Positions 25,701-37,592 of a stretch of DNA of 64,000 nucleotides are shown piece by piece. The stretch comes from Homarus americanus. Taxonomy: Eukaryota; Arthropoda; Malacostraca; Decapoda; Nephropidae. The position numbers and the translations under genes were made by a program. Where the stretch lies: the NCBI RefSeq assembly GCF_018991925.1, contig NW_024753828.1, positions 5,308,339 through 5,372,338 of the forward strand. Reading direction: 5' to 3'. The notes beneath the pieces were generated by a model, which ran no database searches, was not told the origin of the DNA, and worked only from the letters and a program-made list of their open reading frames with translations. Every line of letters starts with the position of its first letter. Position 1 is the stretch's first letter.

Positions 25701-25922
25701 CGTAGGACCCCTGCAGGAGCGGGTGTGAGTGTCTAGGTGTGTGCGAGTGTCTAGGTATGTGTATGTGTCCAGGGTGTATGTACTGTGTGTCTCGTTGAGT
25801 GTATGTGTTTGTGTGTATGTGTATCTAGGTGTGTATGTGTCTAGGATGTGTGTGCATGTGTCTAGGGCGTGTACGTGTGTATGTGTGTGCGTGTGTCTAG
25901 GGCGTGTAAGTGTGTGCGTGTG

Positions 25923-26135
25923 TCACGAAGCGTCAATACTTTCGAGTTAGCCCGAGTGCATACCGAGGGAGACAAGCACCAACGCCGGAAAGACGCTGCC
26001 ACCGCCCCTCCCGCACTAGATGTAGCCCCCCACATGTGCTACATCTATGAACGACTCTGCCGGTCCCGTATCGGCCTCTTCAGTCACCTCAGAACTCACC
26101 AACCTAGGCAACATCCCTAATAACTCATACCATTG
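25923..26135 (+). mobile_element. Retroelement ORF C-terminal fragment with zinc-finger tail
   Basis: The plus frame reads VSRSVNTFELARVHTEGDKH, QRRKDAATAPPALDVAPHMC, then YERLCRSRIGLFSHLRTHQ and a stop. The ending CRSRIGLFSH.RTH is typical of the C-terminal C2H2-like finger of decapod non-LTR retrotransposons, and (Q/R)RRKD/E is the usual spacer before it. A (AGT)n run at 26183-26214 may be the tail. The rest of the element is gone. Confidence 0.55.
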
Positions 26136-26179
26136 TATCATAGCTGGATGATCGTCATACTCGATTTCGTGTGACAGCA

Positions 26180-26212
<33 letters not shown>

Positions 26213-26311
26213 CGTGTGTCGATCAGTTCAGTGAGGGGCGAGAGATGGGAATGCACCAGAGAACCTATGGGGAGATGTTATGATCGTGTGTGTGTGTGTG
26301 TGTGTGTGTGT

Positions 26312-26415
26312 GGCTAGTGTACATGTGACTGTTGATCGTGTACATGTAACTGCGGTTCGTATACATGTAACTGCGGCTCGAATACATGCGACTGAGGCTC
26401 GTGTACATGTGAGCG
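26312..26415. repeat. 21-bp minisatellite
   Basis: About five copies containing GTACATGTAACTGCGGCTC with substitutions, beside a (GT)n. The unit length is a multiple of three, so several frames stay open across it; no gene is inferred. Confidence 0.75.
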
Positions 26416-26616
26416 TGGTGTACTGAGTGTGGCTGTGGCGGGTGCACATGAGGCCCGCCAGCCTCCTGCAGGAAGGAGAGAAACTATTGACCAGGGAGGC
26501 TGGCTGGCGCACCGAGCCCTCGCCTCCTGCACCCTCGTCAAATACTGGCGAAGGGGGACCCAACCCCTCCCCCTAAGCTTATTTCACCCAAAGCTTAACC
26601 ACTCTAACACTACTTG

Positions 26617-26812
26617 GGGGGTTAGGTTAGGTTAATATTTAGGTTAGGTTAGGTTAATATTTAGGTGAAATAATCTGGGGAGATATTCTTCGTGTGATCC
26701 AATAGCTTGTACCAGGGAGGTTCGATTAGGGTTAGTTTAGATTAGGGTTGGGTTAGGTTAGATCAGGGTTAGTTTAGATTACGATTAGGTTAGGTTGGGT
26801 TAGGTTAGGAGT
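26617..26812 (+). repeat. Degenerate TTAGG-type repeats
   Basis: Clusters of GGTTAGGTTAGG interrupted by GATTAGGGTTAGTTTAG. TTAGG is the ancestral arthropod telomere repeat; these are interstitial and mutated. Confidence 0.8.
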
Positions 26813-26870
26813 AGTTTCTGTTTATCATAGGCTGTGTCAGACCTGTTCCTAAACATCATCATCCTGGAGG

Positions 26871-26872
<2 letters not shown>

Positions 26873-26964
<92 letters not shown>
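26873..26964. repeat. (CT)n microsatellite
   Basis: About 92 nt, one of the longest CT runs in the window. Confidence 0.95.
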
Positions 26965-26966
<2 letters not shown>

Positions 26967-28320
26967 AACTGCATCGTATTCGAGAAGCAGATGTGAGGAA
27001 ACACCCTCTTCCTCCCCCCGCCCCGCCCCTGGAGGATGTGTGTGTAGAGGGACGGGGCGGGGTGGGGGGTAGTTCAGTGGGTGAGTCACAACACAACTGT
27101 CCCGACTCCTGCGGCGTTTAATCTGCTCCACCATTACCACCACTACTTCTACCACCACCATTACCATCACTACCACCACCACCATAACCACTACTACTAC
27201 CCTCATCACTACTACCACTACCACCTCTACTACCACCGCAATAACAACCACCCACTACTGAACATTTGGTTGATTCAAGTTAGGTCAGGTTAATTATAAG
27301 GTTGGATGTCATGTCAGGTGTGGTTAGATTAAGTTTGAAAAATAAAATAAATATATAAAAATAATAATGATAATCCACAGCAATAAACTGCAAGCATCAG
27401 CAGACAACCGGGACAAATTCCCTTAGTTTTTCTGAAGGTAAACCTACAGAAGCATGGTTCCTGTATACTATATTAGTGTTGCTGCGTCACCCACCCCTTC
27501 AGGCAACCCCCCTCCCACCCCCCCCCCAAAGGACCCTCCCTCCCACCCTCCAAGTAAGATTGTGTTTTTCCCCTAATTACCGAGTCAGATTTAATTACGA
27601 TACATGTTCACCTGTTTAATGATGTCTGAGTCCCTGTTTGACGTAATTACGATATATTTTCCCTATCTTAATGGTCCCTGAACGTAATATCTAAGGTGGT
27701 AATTAACGATAAAATGCTTCCTGAATATTGGCGCCTGAACGTACAGTATGTATCTAATTTACCTACGATACTTAACTGACTCACTGAAGCTACGATACAA
27801 AGATCAATTATATACTGTACTACGACGATACTTATTTACGCTACGACGCAAAAAAAACGTAATTCTCAAAAGTTCGCTCGCTACGTTCAATTTCTCCCTC
27901 TGCCCTGCCCCGCCCCGCCCCGCCCCGCCCCGCTAACGTAAGATTGTGAGAACTGCATCTGACGCACAGAGACTCTTACGACACCAAGAAGGATTTGTCT
28001 AAAGTTCACGAGGTAATTATTTCCTCAAACTCAAGACAAATTGAAACAGTCAAATGTACCTCAACTAAAAACTTACGACACAAAGATGGGAGGATAAAAT
28101 GGCGTCATTTTTACATCGTGACTATACTATAACAATATGGCGTTTTTTCCCCCCACCCGTTCGGAAAATACTGAAGGTAAAAATCGCTCTGAAGAAGGAT
28201 TAAAGGATTTGGAGATTTATAAACATTCCTTAAATAATAAGTTTCTCTAGTTACTGGCGTCTAGTGAACGTATCCAGTTAATGTTCAGAGACTCTGTGCC
28301 ACATTACAGATACATTGGAT
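26965..28320. other. No gene seen; contains (CCCCG)n
   Basis: Trinucleotide ACC-rich block (27120-27250), short TTAGG words, and (CCCCG)6-like array at 27900-27932 whose complementary strand could form G-quadruplexes. Confidence 0.65.
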
Positions 28321-28327
28321 CACCTAA

Positions 28328-28362
28328 CATAAGAAACATAAGAAAATAAGGAGTCTGCAAAT
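28328..28362 (-). mobile_element. CR1-like LINE 3' tail fragment
   Basis: About 35 nt matching the 3' end of the element at 17905 (CATAAGAAAATAAGGAGTCT then GCAA), same orientation. It is an extremely 5'-truncated insertion of the same family. Confidence 0.65.
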
Positions 28363-28819
28363 GGCACAGTTAGGGTGATTAAGCTTTCGGTGAAGTAAGC
28401 TGAGTTGAAGATTCGTCAGTATTTCCAAAAGGTATGAGTTGACGACACGACACGACACAACAGAGTAACATCTAGCTCCTGGTCAGTTTGTACCCCTCCC
28501 TCACCTTCCTCATTCACAAGAAATAACAAAAACAATGTTGGCGATGATGATTTGAATTATAACACTTAATTACAATGAAACAGGGTTGATAACATGAACA
28601 ACACCAAGAATATAACAAAAACAACAATAATAATAACAGAAAATAACAATAATAACATCAATAAAAATAAATAACTGCAATAATAACAATAGCAATGGAA
28701 ACAACAATAATAGCACTAATAACAATAACAATAACCACATAACTAGTAAATCAACACGAACATCAAAATTATGTATATATTAAAAAAAATAAAATAAATA
28801 AATAAATAAAAATCACCAC

Positions 28820-28868
<49 letters not shown>

Positions 28869-29208
28869 CCAAACCACAACGCCTTAGTAATACTGTATTT
28901 AGCTCACCAGTCACCCCACTGTACTTAACCATACAATAAAGTTGAATTAAAATCAGTTGTAAATAATAAATCAATATATTTTACAGTAAACTAATGAGAC
29001 ACAAGTGATTATCAGGTATAATTAAAAAAGTAAACAGGATTTATAAACTTCAAACAAACAATAAAAAGTAAACAACATTCTTTATAAGGTCCATCAAACA
29101 AACAAACAAACACTAAAAGTAAACAACAGGTCTTTATCACGTCTGGCTCACCACCACAACCTTCAGCTGGAGTACAGGAACACACTTGGCCACCTGACTC
29201 ACTGTACC

Positions 29209-29239
<31 letters not shown>

Positions 29240-30305
29240 TCCAATGGTATAAGCACTAAGGAATCAATATCAATAATATTTGTTTTTATTAATGATAATT
29301 TTTTTTACTATTGTTGCTATTAGTAATAGTAGTAGTATTATATTATTACAGCTTTGATGATGATTAGATATTGTTATTATTGTTATTATTATTATTATTA
29401 GTTAATTATCAAAAGCAGTGGCGTTGTTACTTCATGCCATAACAAAACACAATAAACCCGACCTATTATACCACAGTTACGTAAAACCCACACATAATGG
29501 CGTTACAGCGACGTCAACAATAACAACCAGGATGTGACCAGCGTGGACACCAGTGGTTGTAGGTCAAACGGGCCTCTGTTCTAGTAGGCCCCAACACCTA
29601 AATTGAACATTAAGACTGGGGGAAGGGTGCTATTATGATTGGGGCCCAATAGCATTGGGACTTGTCTCGTTAGGTTGGGCCCAGAAGGACGGGGAACCAC
29701 CCATGCGAATAGTCAGCATACCAGCACGAGGCCCGGCGGGCAGACCAAGAGCAGGAGGTTTCCGGAAAGCAGCGGTAACGCGCACGCGCGCGCACACGCA
29801 CACACACACGCGCGCGCTACATCCAGATATTACTGCCTAACTAATACAGCGCGATACAAATTATTGCAGTATTAGTTAGTGAAATGGGAATAAGCTTTTA
29901 ATGGATTTTGGGGGCAGTGTGTGTGAGTGTGCATGTTAAGCCTGCGTGAAATTTGTATGGTAATGATAATACTAAATTAATATAGATCTGTTAGAAGTCT
30001 TGTTAGTCAAGTATACTCCAACACAGGGGGTGAATTTATCCCGCTGCACATATGATACTAGCTTACAGCACAGGGATAGCCGGATAGATGCCACAGATAA
30101 GCGTACCTCCCTCCTTCCCTCCCGCCATTCCGGCCCACTCACCATTACACCCAAACCAAAAATCCCCAACACGATTCCTTAACTTCATAATACATGTAAG
30201 TTAAGAGCAAAAACCACAATAACCAACAAGAAACAAAACAGGATTTGGAATTATGCAACATTCGCAAGAAAACAACCGCAGCATCTAGTGAGACGATAAC
30301 AAAAG
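28363..30305. other. AT-rich simple repeats, no gene seen
   Basis: AAC/AAT-rich 28540-28800, (AC)n 28826-28866, (ATT)n 29209-29239 and a CGCACGCGCG/CACACG alternating tract at 29776-29818 prone to Z-DNA. Confidence 0.65.
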
Positions 30306-30307
30306 CT

Positions 30308-30380
30308 GGGGATGACATCATGGTGATGTGACGTCATCTCCGCGCAGGTGGGGGGGGGCCGGCGCGCGCACAGCCGCTCA
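30308..30380. promoter_or_regulatory. CRE plus CpG-rich patch
   Basis: GATGACATCATGG and the palindrome TGACGTCA (30329-30336) lie next to CTCCGCGCAGG and GGCCGGCGCGCGCACAGCCG. It resembles a small promoter or enhancer; no transcript is evident. Confidence 0.35.
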
Positions 30381-31290
30381 ACGGATACTCCACCACACCC
30401 TTAATTTATCCTCTACAACTACTCTATTTCCCTTTAACCTTGAAGATTTACTATAAATATACCCTAGAGATCTACTTCCACGAACACAATACCTCTGGAG
30501 TACGGTACATGGTAGTGAACGGATCAAGCATGCCACGATCGTTACGCCTCCATATTTGAACGGTGCGCCCAGTAAACCTCATAACGCCTCGCTAAGCCCC
30601 TACACACCATACCTTACCTTAGCCTTATAACATCTATAATAAAAAAATAATTCATAAATGCAAAAGTTCAAGAAATAGAAACGTAACAGTGAATGGATCG
30701 AAGATAATCCTTACACCTTGGCTTACTGTAGATCCGGTAAGCCTAACCCCATGAAATTCCCTCTAAAAATATGTTAGATTAATATAAAGACCTTAAAACA
30801 CGAACTAAAATACACTATCAAGGGAGAATGATACCGAGGGCACTACAGATCAAAGAGTCAGGCTTAATAACTCAGTCGTTCCTCCATATTGAGACCCCCC
30901 GCCCCTACCCCCCTCTCCCGCCCTGCGCTCTATGGAATAAAACCAGCTCGGAGACAACGCCCCTGGCTCGCAACCGTAAACATGGCACACGTGACCTCAA
31001 AGGAGAAGGTTGTATGTGGGAGTTCACAGTGAAATGCCTAAAAACAATGACGACTGTGAAGGAGGAAGCGGCAGGGAGAGTGGGAGTGGGGAGGGGAGTG
31101 GTTGAAGGCTGGGTTCCGGAGGTGAGTGAGGGGGAGGTGAGGAAGGGAGGGGATGTTCCTAGGCCCCTCACCCCCCCAACACAACCAAAAACAAACATGG
31201 CTGTCTGGCCCACGCCCTCCTTCCCACCAGACCGCCACTGGAATAAATCTAACCAGGTCAAGTTTTTTTTTCAAGTCCCATCACCGTGTT
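30381..31290. other. No gene seen
   Basis: Unique-looking sequence with a CpG-containing purine-rich segment (31050-31160). Overlapping frames of 118-161 aa on opposite strands are compositionally driven and lack splice or domain support. Confidence 0.5.
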
Positions 31291-31296
31291 CAGTTA

Positions 31297-31372
31297 TGAT
31301 CAGGTTAGGTTAGGTTAGGTTAGGTTACGTTAGGTTAGGTTACGTTAGGTTAGGTTACGTTTGGTGTTAACT
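31297..31372 (+). repeat. TTAGG-type repeats
   Basis: GGTTAGGTTAGGTTAG with ACGTTAGG variants. Confidence 0.85.
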
Positions 31373-31696
31373 AAGACAAGATTGAGTTATGTTAGGCAGG
31401 TGATATTATCTTGGGCTGGGCTGGGTTAGATTAGGTAAGCCAGGTCAAATTTTCATCACTTATAGATAGTTAAGCTAGAGTAGGTTAGACTATAGCCCCC
31501 CCCCCCATTCATATCTTGAAAGTTAATGTTTTAAAGCAGTTATATATTTTACATACAATAAATTCGGCATTAAAATGAGCCAGAACTGAGTATCCTTAAC
31601 AGTCATATACGGATTTATTTACGAGTATATCAATATTAACCGAACATTATATATGAACGGCAGGGGTGAGGCTTGTACCGTACACTAAAACAATCG

Positions 31697-32015
31697 ATTA
31701 TAGGTTAAGTTAGGTTAGGCAGTATTTGGTTAGGTTAGGTTAGCCAGTATTAGGTTAGGTTAGGCAGTATTTGGTTAGGTTAGGTTAGCCAGTATTAGGT
31801 TAGGTTAGGCAGTATTTGGTTAGGCTAGGTTAGGCAGTATTGGTTAGGTTAGGTATTAGTTAGGTTAGGCAGTATTTGGTTAGGTTAGGTTAGCCAGTAT
31901 TAGGTTAGGTTAGGCAGTATTTGGTTAGGTTAGGTTAGCCAGTATTAGGTTAGGTTAGGCAGTATTTGGTTAGGCTAGGTTAGGCAGTATTTGGTTAGGT
32001 TAGGTCCATCCTACT
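31697..32015 (+). repeat. Higher-order TTAGG minisatellite (~46-bp unit)
   Basis: About seven units alternating GCAGTATTTGGTTAGG and GCCAGTATTAGGTTAGG, i.e. telomere-type pentamers captured in a longer tandem unit. Confidence 0.9.
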
Positions 32016-32479
32016 TAGATAGGTATTTGTCCGTACTTACACCCGTTAGGTTGGGCTAGGGTAGGTTTAATTAGGTCAGGTTAGAAACGAGTGATTTCCG
32101 ACACCAATGGATGTTAGAATCAAATGAATCACAGTAAAGAATATTTAACCTTCAAAAGGAGTTGGGTGTTAGTCAGGCAATTTACCCTTAGATAATCCCA
32201 CCACCATCACCACATCCCGGCCAGTAACTAACAACCACAAAAACTCGTCCACCGCTAATTATAACGTTGAGGCCATAACCACGACATAAAAACACCAACA
32301 CCAATTAATTATAAGATAACTGGTACGCTCACTGTCTCACTCATTCACTCAATTGTTTACTCGCGCCACTACAACAAAATTCACCCCATAACAGCCCGCG
32401 CCGATAGATATAAGAACAGCACCATCCCATCTATTGTTAAAATAATAAACAACTGATTTATGTACTGTACAGCCCTGTA
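32016..32479. other. No gene seen
   Basis: Short TTAGG words to about 32080, then ordinary sequence leading into the retroposon 3' end. Confidence 0.5.
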
Positions 32480-32589
32480 AATGTATTCAACGCATATCAT
32501 TATGTCTAAATCAAATGTAAGTTTGTATATTTTCAGCCACCGACTGCAACTCTGTTAATAAACCGTTTATTATTATTATTATTATTAGG
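32480..32589 (+). mobile_element. Retroposon 3' end, second copy
   Basis: Shares with the 12.5-12.69 kb element the order GTATATTTTCAGCC, a degenerate hairpin loop region, AATAAACCGTT and a (ATT)n tail. The hairpin arms are mutated here, so this copy looks older. Confidence 0.65.
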
Positions 32590-32627
32590 GTGCAACAACC
32601 AACATAATTTGTGTAAGCTGTAACAAC

Positions 32628-33010
32628 AAAAAATGTCCCGGGTAATATTACGAACATCAGATCACCACCCACGTGTCCCGGGTAATATTATGAACATCAG
32701 ATCACCACCCAAATGTCCCGGGTAATATTATGAACATCAGCACCCCGAATAACACCACCTTCGATATGAACAACATCACCACCACGTCCGGGTAATATTA
32801 TGAACATCAGATCACCACCGAAGGCCGTAATATTATGAACATTAGATCACCACCCAAGTGTCCCGTAATATTATAACATCAGATCACCACCCACGTGTCC
32901 GGGTAATATTATGAACATCAGATCACCACCCAAGTGTCCTGGGTAATATTATGAACATCAGCACCACACCCAAGTGTCCGGTAATATTATGAACAATCAC
33001 CACCCAAACA
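32628..33010. repeat. Minisatellite C (~39-bp unit)
   Basis: About nine units with CCCGGGTAATATTATGAAC and ATCAGATCACCACCCA; two units contain CACGTGTCC. The array starts about 40 nt after the retroposon tail. Confidence 0.9.
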
Positions 33011-33464
33011 ACACAACACCACAAAACAACACCCCACAACAACCCAAAAAATCACCACCAAAATAAACACCAGACACGGACACCAGAGCTTCGAGTAGTA
33101 TACATGAAGATATACATACAACCGTTACTACCTCACACATACTAGTCACGTATACATGTTGCATTATTTCCTAGTGCTCTATCTCTCTTTTTAACTCTCA
33201 ATTATTCTTACAGTTCACAGAAGGGCTTTTAACTAATGCGTGGGTTTACAGGATAGTGTGTGTTGAATCCAATGTGGGCGGTGAGAAATAGCTGTTAAGT
33301 TAGGTGAGATATAACAGGTAGGTTAAGGTTTAGGTAGGTTAAGGAGAAGGATAAGTAGGATAGTGCAGGTTAGATTTGGTTACGTATAAGTTAAGATCTG
33401 GTTAGCTCATCCGTTGTCTGTCTATCGTTCAGCCAGCAGTCATAAGTGTCAAGCGAGACACACA

Positions 33465-33865
33465 GAAGGAGCCCTGGTCTACCCTCCCACACACAGAGGC
33501 CCTGGTCTACCCTCCCCACACAAGCAGGAGCCCGTCTACCCCCTCCCCACACACAGAAGGAGCCCTGGTCTACCCTCCCCACACACACTGAAGGAGCCCT
33601 GGTCTACCCCCTCCCCACAACAGAAGGAGCCCTGGTCCACCCCCTCCCCACACAGGAGCCTGGTCTACCCTCCCACACACAGAACCTGGTCTACCCCCTC
33701 CCCACACACAGGAGCCCTGGTCCACCCTCCCCACACACAGAAGGAGCTGGTCTACCCTCCCACACACTGAAGGAGCCTGGTCTACCCTCCCCACACACGG
33801 AAGAGCCCTGGTCTACCCCCCCACACACAGAAGGAGCCCTGGTCTACCCCCTCCCCACACACACT
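33465..33865. repeat. Minisatellite D (~32-bp unit)
   Basis: About 13 units with GGAGCCCTGGTCTACCC and CTCCCCACACACAGAA. Unit-length variation breaks any single frame; long frames on both strands are by-products. Confidence 0.92.
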
Positions 33866-33869
33866 GAGC

Positions 33870-34602
33870 ATGTTGGGGGGAGGCAAGAAAACACAAGTAT
33901 GTCCTCACGTCTTACACTGTATAATATACTGTACGTGTGACCTTGTATCAGTGTGTGTTGTGGCGATACTGTCAGTGTGTGTGTCAGTGTGTGTGTGTGT
34001 GTGTGTGTGTGTCGATAACACACTCTCTCCACCTACCTGCAGCCGACCACATACCATAGGCGTCAAACTCACAACTCACCTGAAACAAAAAAAAAAACAT
34101 TATTAGTACTGGTAAACCTGTAGTAACAAGCAGGCCAATCACTTAACAATGGGTTAGGTGTGAGGTGGAGTTAGGTTAAGGCTGTTAGGTTGGGTGAGGT
34201 TTGGTTAGTTAGTTGGGATTAGGGTTGAAGTTGGGATTAGGTTAGTTTGGGTTGTGGGTTAGGTTAGGGGTTTGGTTAGGTTAGGTTGGGATTAGGGTTA
34301 AGGTAAAAATTTAGGTACGTTATATATCAAGTTACAGATACCAGTACAGGTAAGTTACAGTCCAGATCATAAGTACCAATACACATGAGAGTACAGGTAA
34401 GGTAATAAAGTGTACAGGTAAAGTGAATATGAAAGGTACAGTTACAGATATAAACACTTAATCTACCATCACCCACAGCCACCACGACCCCTACTACCAC
34501 TATCTCACAACGACCCCTCAACTAACCACCACGACCCCCCCACTACCACCATCATAATCACCACTAATTATCGTTCCCTCACTGCCACCTGCACTAGATT
34601 AT
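33870..34602. other. TTAGG-type repeats and short GT tract, no gene seen
   Basis: (GT)n at about 33975-34012, degenerate GGTTAGG repeats at 34147-34320, then a repeat of ACAGGTAAGTTACAG-like words to about 34440. Confidence 0.65.
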
Positions 34603-34625
34603 TGGGTCATGATTCACACACCACT

Positions 34626-34712
34626 GGCTCACCACCACTATCATCACCACCACTATCATCACCACCACTATCATCACCACCACTATCATCACCACCACCA
34701 CCACCACCATTA
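34626..34712. repeat. 15-bp tandem repeat
   Basis: Four copies of ACCACCACTATCATC followed by (CCA)n. Confidence 0.9.
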
Positions 34713-34800
34713 TCCACTAAATTTGACGAGTTTCTGTAATTTCTTGAAGCATTATGTAACGTCAAATATCTGTGGCGGCATTATATTGAGTGATAAGAAC

Positions 34801-34992
<192 letters not shown>

Positions 34993-35265
34993 TAATAGGG
35001 TGGTCCAAGTGGACACAACGCTCGACTCCTGTCCCTAAAGGTCGCTGGTTCGATTCTGGAGCACGTCTAGTCCATCCAGTTGTACTGATGGCTTTAGAAT
35101 GAGTTGCAGTTTGTTCAGTCTAATGAGTTACAATATGTTCAGTCTTGTTTCGTCTACACATAACTGTACATACTGATGAACACTCTACGTGATCCAATCT
35201 ATTTCTCGTAACGTCTAAGACTCTACTCATGGTTACTTCAGTCAGCTCTATGATCGCTCTTCCTG
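34993..35265 (+). mobile_element. tRNA-derived SINE-like element
   Basis: The head has TGGTCCAAGTGGACACAACG (A-box-like) and, about 35 nt later, GGTCGCTGGTTCGATTCTGG, an almost perfect RNA polymerase III B-box (GGTTCGANTC). A non-tRNA body of roughly 200 nt follows. Acceptor-stem pairing is poor, so this is not a tRNA gene. It abuts the (AC)n at its 5' side. Confidence 0.55.
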
Positions 35266-36126
35266 GCGGTGGACCGACTGACTAACCTACAGACAGAGCC
35301 CCTTCCTCCTCACCCCTTATGTCCCGCCACGACACACTTTCCTACACACTCTGCAGGCCCTCAAGATCAGGTAGGTAAGACAACAGTAAGGGGGAGGTGT
35401 GTCTGTCTGTCACAAGCAACACAGTTCTGGGGAGGCAAGATGGGTGAGGGGTTAGGAGGCGTTAGAATAGAGTAGGTTAGGTTAGGTTAGCCTTACGTTA
35501 GAGTAGGGTAGGTTAGGTTACGTTAGGTTAGAGTAGAGTACAGTAGGGTAGGTTAGGTTACTATGGTGGCTGGTGTACGACATTTGGAAACACGCCTGGC
35601 AGTGGGTGACAGCGGCCCGGGTGACAGTGGTGCTGAGGGACACTTCTTGAAGACCTCATGCTGCAGACAACCTGTGTCCCCCTCCCACCTAGAACTACAA
35701 CAACCACACCTATACAAAAGACCTAATCCGATCACCTGAAGAATCACCACTCCAGCCCAACCTATTCACCTAAAGATTAACAACCATAACCTAACCTACC
35801 CTAACCTCCCTTAAACCTACCTACCCTCTCTCTCTCTCCCTACCTACCTACCTCTCCCCTACCTACCTCTCTCCCTACCTACCTCTCCCTACCTACCTCT
35901 CTCTCTCTCCTACCTCCTCTCCCCTCTCACCTCCCTGGCTTAGGTACGGGGACCCCAGACTGAAGCCAGTGTTCCAAAATAAATGTACACACACACGATA
36001 TACTGAGCCCAGGGGTTAAGGTTCACATGTAGCAGCCATAAACGCACACGTCTTCACACACACATTCAGTCATACACAAACAAATACACAATCATGCACA
36101 AACACACACCCATAACCATCAGTCTT

Positions 36127-36176
<50 letters not shown>

Positions 36177-36549
36177 ATCCACCTACCCACGCACTAACTA
36201 TCCACCTTACACCCCACACACACCTCCCTCCCACCTACTCAAACCACACCCCATCCACACACCCACATCCACTTATATCCAAACAGCCACCCATCCCGCA
36301 TCTCACACCCGACCGGCCATTTAAACCACACCCCGAGAGAGCCAACCCGACCTGCCCGTCCACCACCCAGTGCACTGCCCGCCCGCCCACCCACACTATT
36401 AATAGCTTTCAAAGAGTCGTAGCTGTTTGGTACAACTGCCAGCGAGGATCAACTTTTTCCCCTCACGCCCGCTGTGTGTGAGGAGGGGGTGGAGGGGGAG
36501 TAGGTGTGTGGGAGGGGAGTGTGAGAGGGAGGGGGGAGTGTGGGGAGGG
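35266..36549. other. Inverted TTAGG-type clusters and CT/AC repeats, no gene seen
   Basis: GGTTAGG repeats on the plus strand at 35473-35562, the opposite orientation (CCTAACCTACCCTAACC) at 35778-35830, (CTAC)n/(CT)n to 35930 and (AC)n at 36130-36169. Confidence 0.65.
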
Positions 36550-36550
36550 G

Positions 36551-36677
<127 letters not shown>

Positions 36678-36880
36678 TGACCTCTAGGACTGATAGATAA
36701 ACACTGATGAAGGTTAGGTTAGGTTGGGTTAAGTTGGGTTAGGTTAAGTTGGGTTCGGTTAGGTTAAGTTAAGTTAGGTTCGGTTAGTTAATCACCAGGA
36801 AAAAATAAACTGGAGGATGGAAGAGAAAGGGAGGGGGTGAAGCTTCAGATGATCCGAGATGAGTTTTGCCTTGGACAACA

Positions 36881-36881
36881 A

Positions 36882-36920
<39 letters not shown>

Positions 36921-37038
36921 AAATAAATAAAAATCAAATAAAATAAAATAAAAATAAATATATAAATAGAATAATAATAAATAAATAAAATAAAAAAAAA
37001 AATAAATAAATAAATAAATAAATAAAAATACAAAATAA

Positions 37039-37073
<35 letters not shown>

Positions 37074-37178
37074 AAATAAAATAGAATAATAAATAAATAA
37101 ATAAAAATACAAAATAATAAATAAATAAATCGAATAAGAATAAAGCAATAGATTAATAAATAAATAAATAAATAAATC
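36881..37178. repeat. (AAAT)n array
   Basis: About 300 nt of AAAT with A-rich slips. Confidence 0.95.
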
Positions 37179-37383
37179 CACAAAAATTAGCTCCCAGGAA
37201 AAAAGGTGAGGCGGCAGGTATAAAGACATTCCACCCCCCTCCCTCACGGGCCTAATCACCAACCATTAGCCTGACTGCCTTAATTACAGGTGGGGTGCTG
37301 GAGGAAGTGGTGTACAGGAGAGCCCCCCTGCCCCTCCAACTCTCACAACAACAACATACACTCGAGCCTCCTGTCACTTATAT

Positions 37384-37592
37384 GTTGGTTAGGTTAGGTT
37401 TAGGTTAGGGGTTAGGTTAGGTTAGGGTTTGGTTAGGGTTAGGGTTTGTTAGGTTAGGGTTTGCTAGTTAGGTTAGGGTTAGGTTAGGTTAGGATTAGGT
37501 TAGGGTTAGGTTGGGGTTAGGTTGGGGTTTGGTTAGGGTTAGGTTAGGGTTAGGTTAGGTTAGGGTTTGGTTAGGGTTTGGTTAGGTTAGGT
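37384..37592 (+). repeat. TTAGG/TTAGGG-type repeats
   Basis: GGTTAGGGTTAGG and GGTTTGG variants over about 210 nt. Confidence 0.88.

Noticed and set aside
33414..33940. Plus-strand repeat proteins of 118 and 164 aa
   Set aside because: Minisatellite D with unit-length variation; frames on both strands, no start context or splice sites.
34993..35060. A functional tRNA gene
   Set aside because: B-box is good but acceptor and anticodon stems do not pair convincingly; a SINE head fits better.
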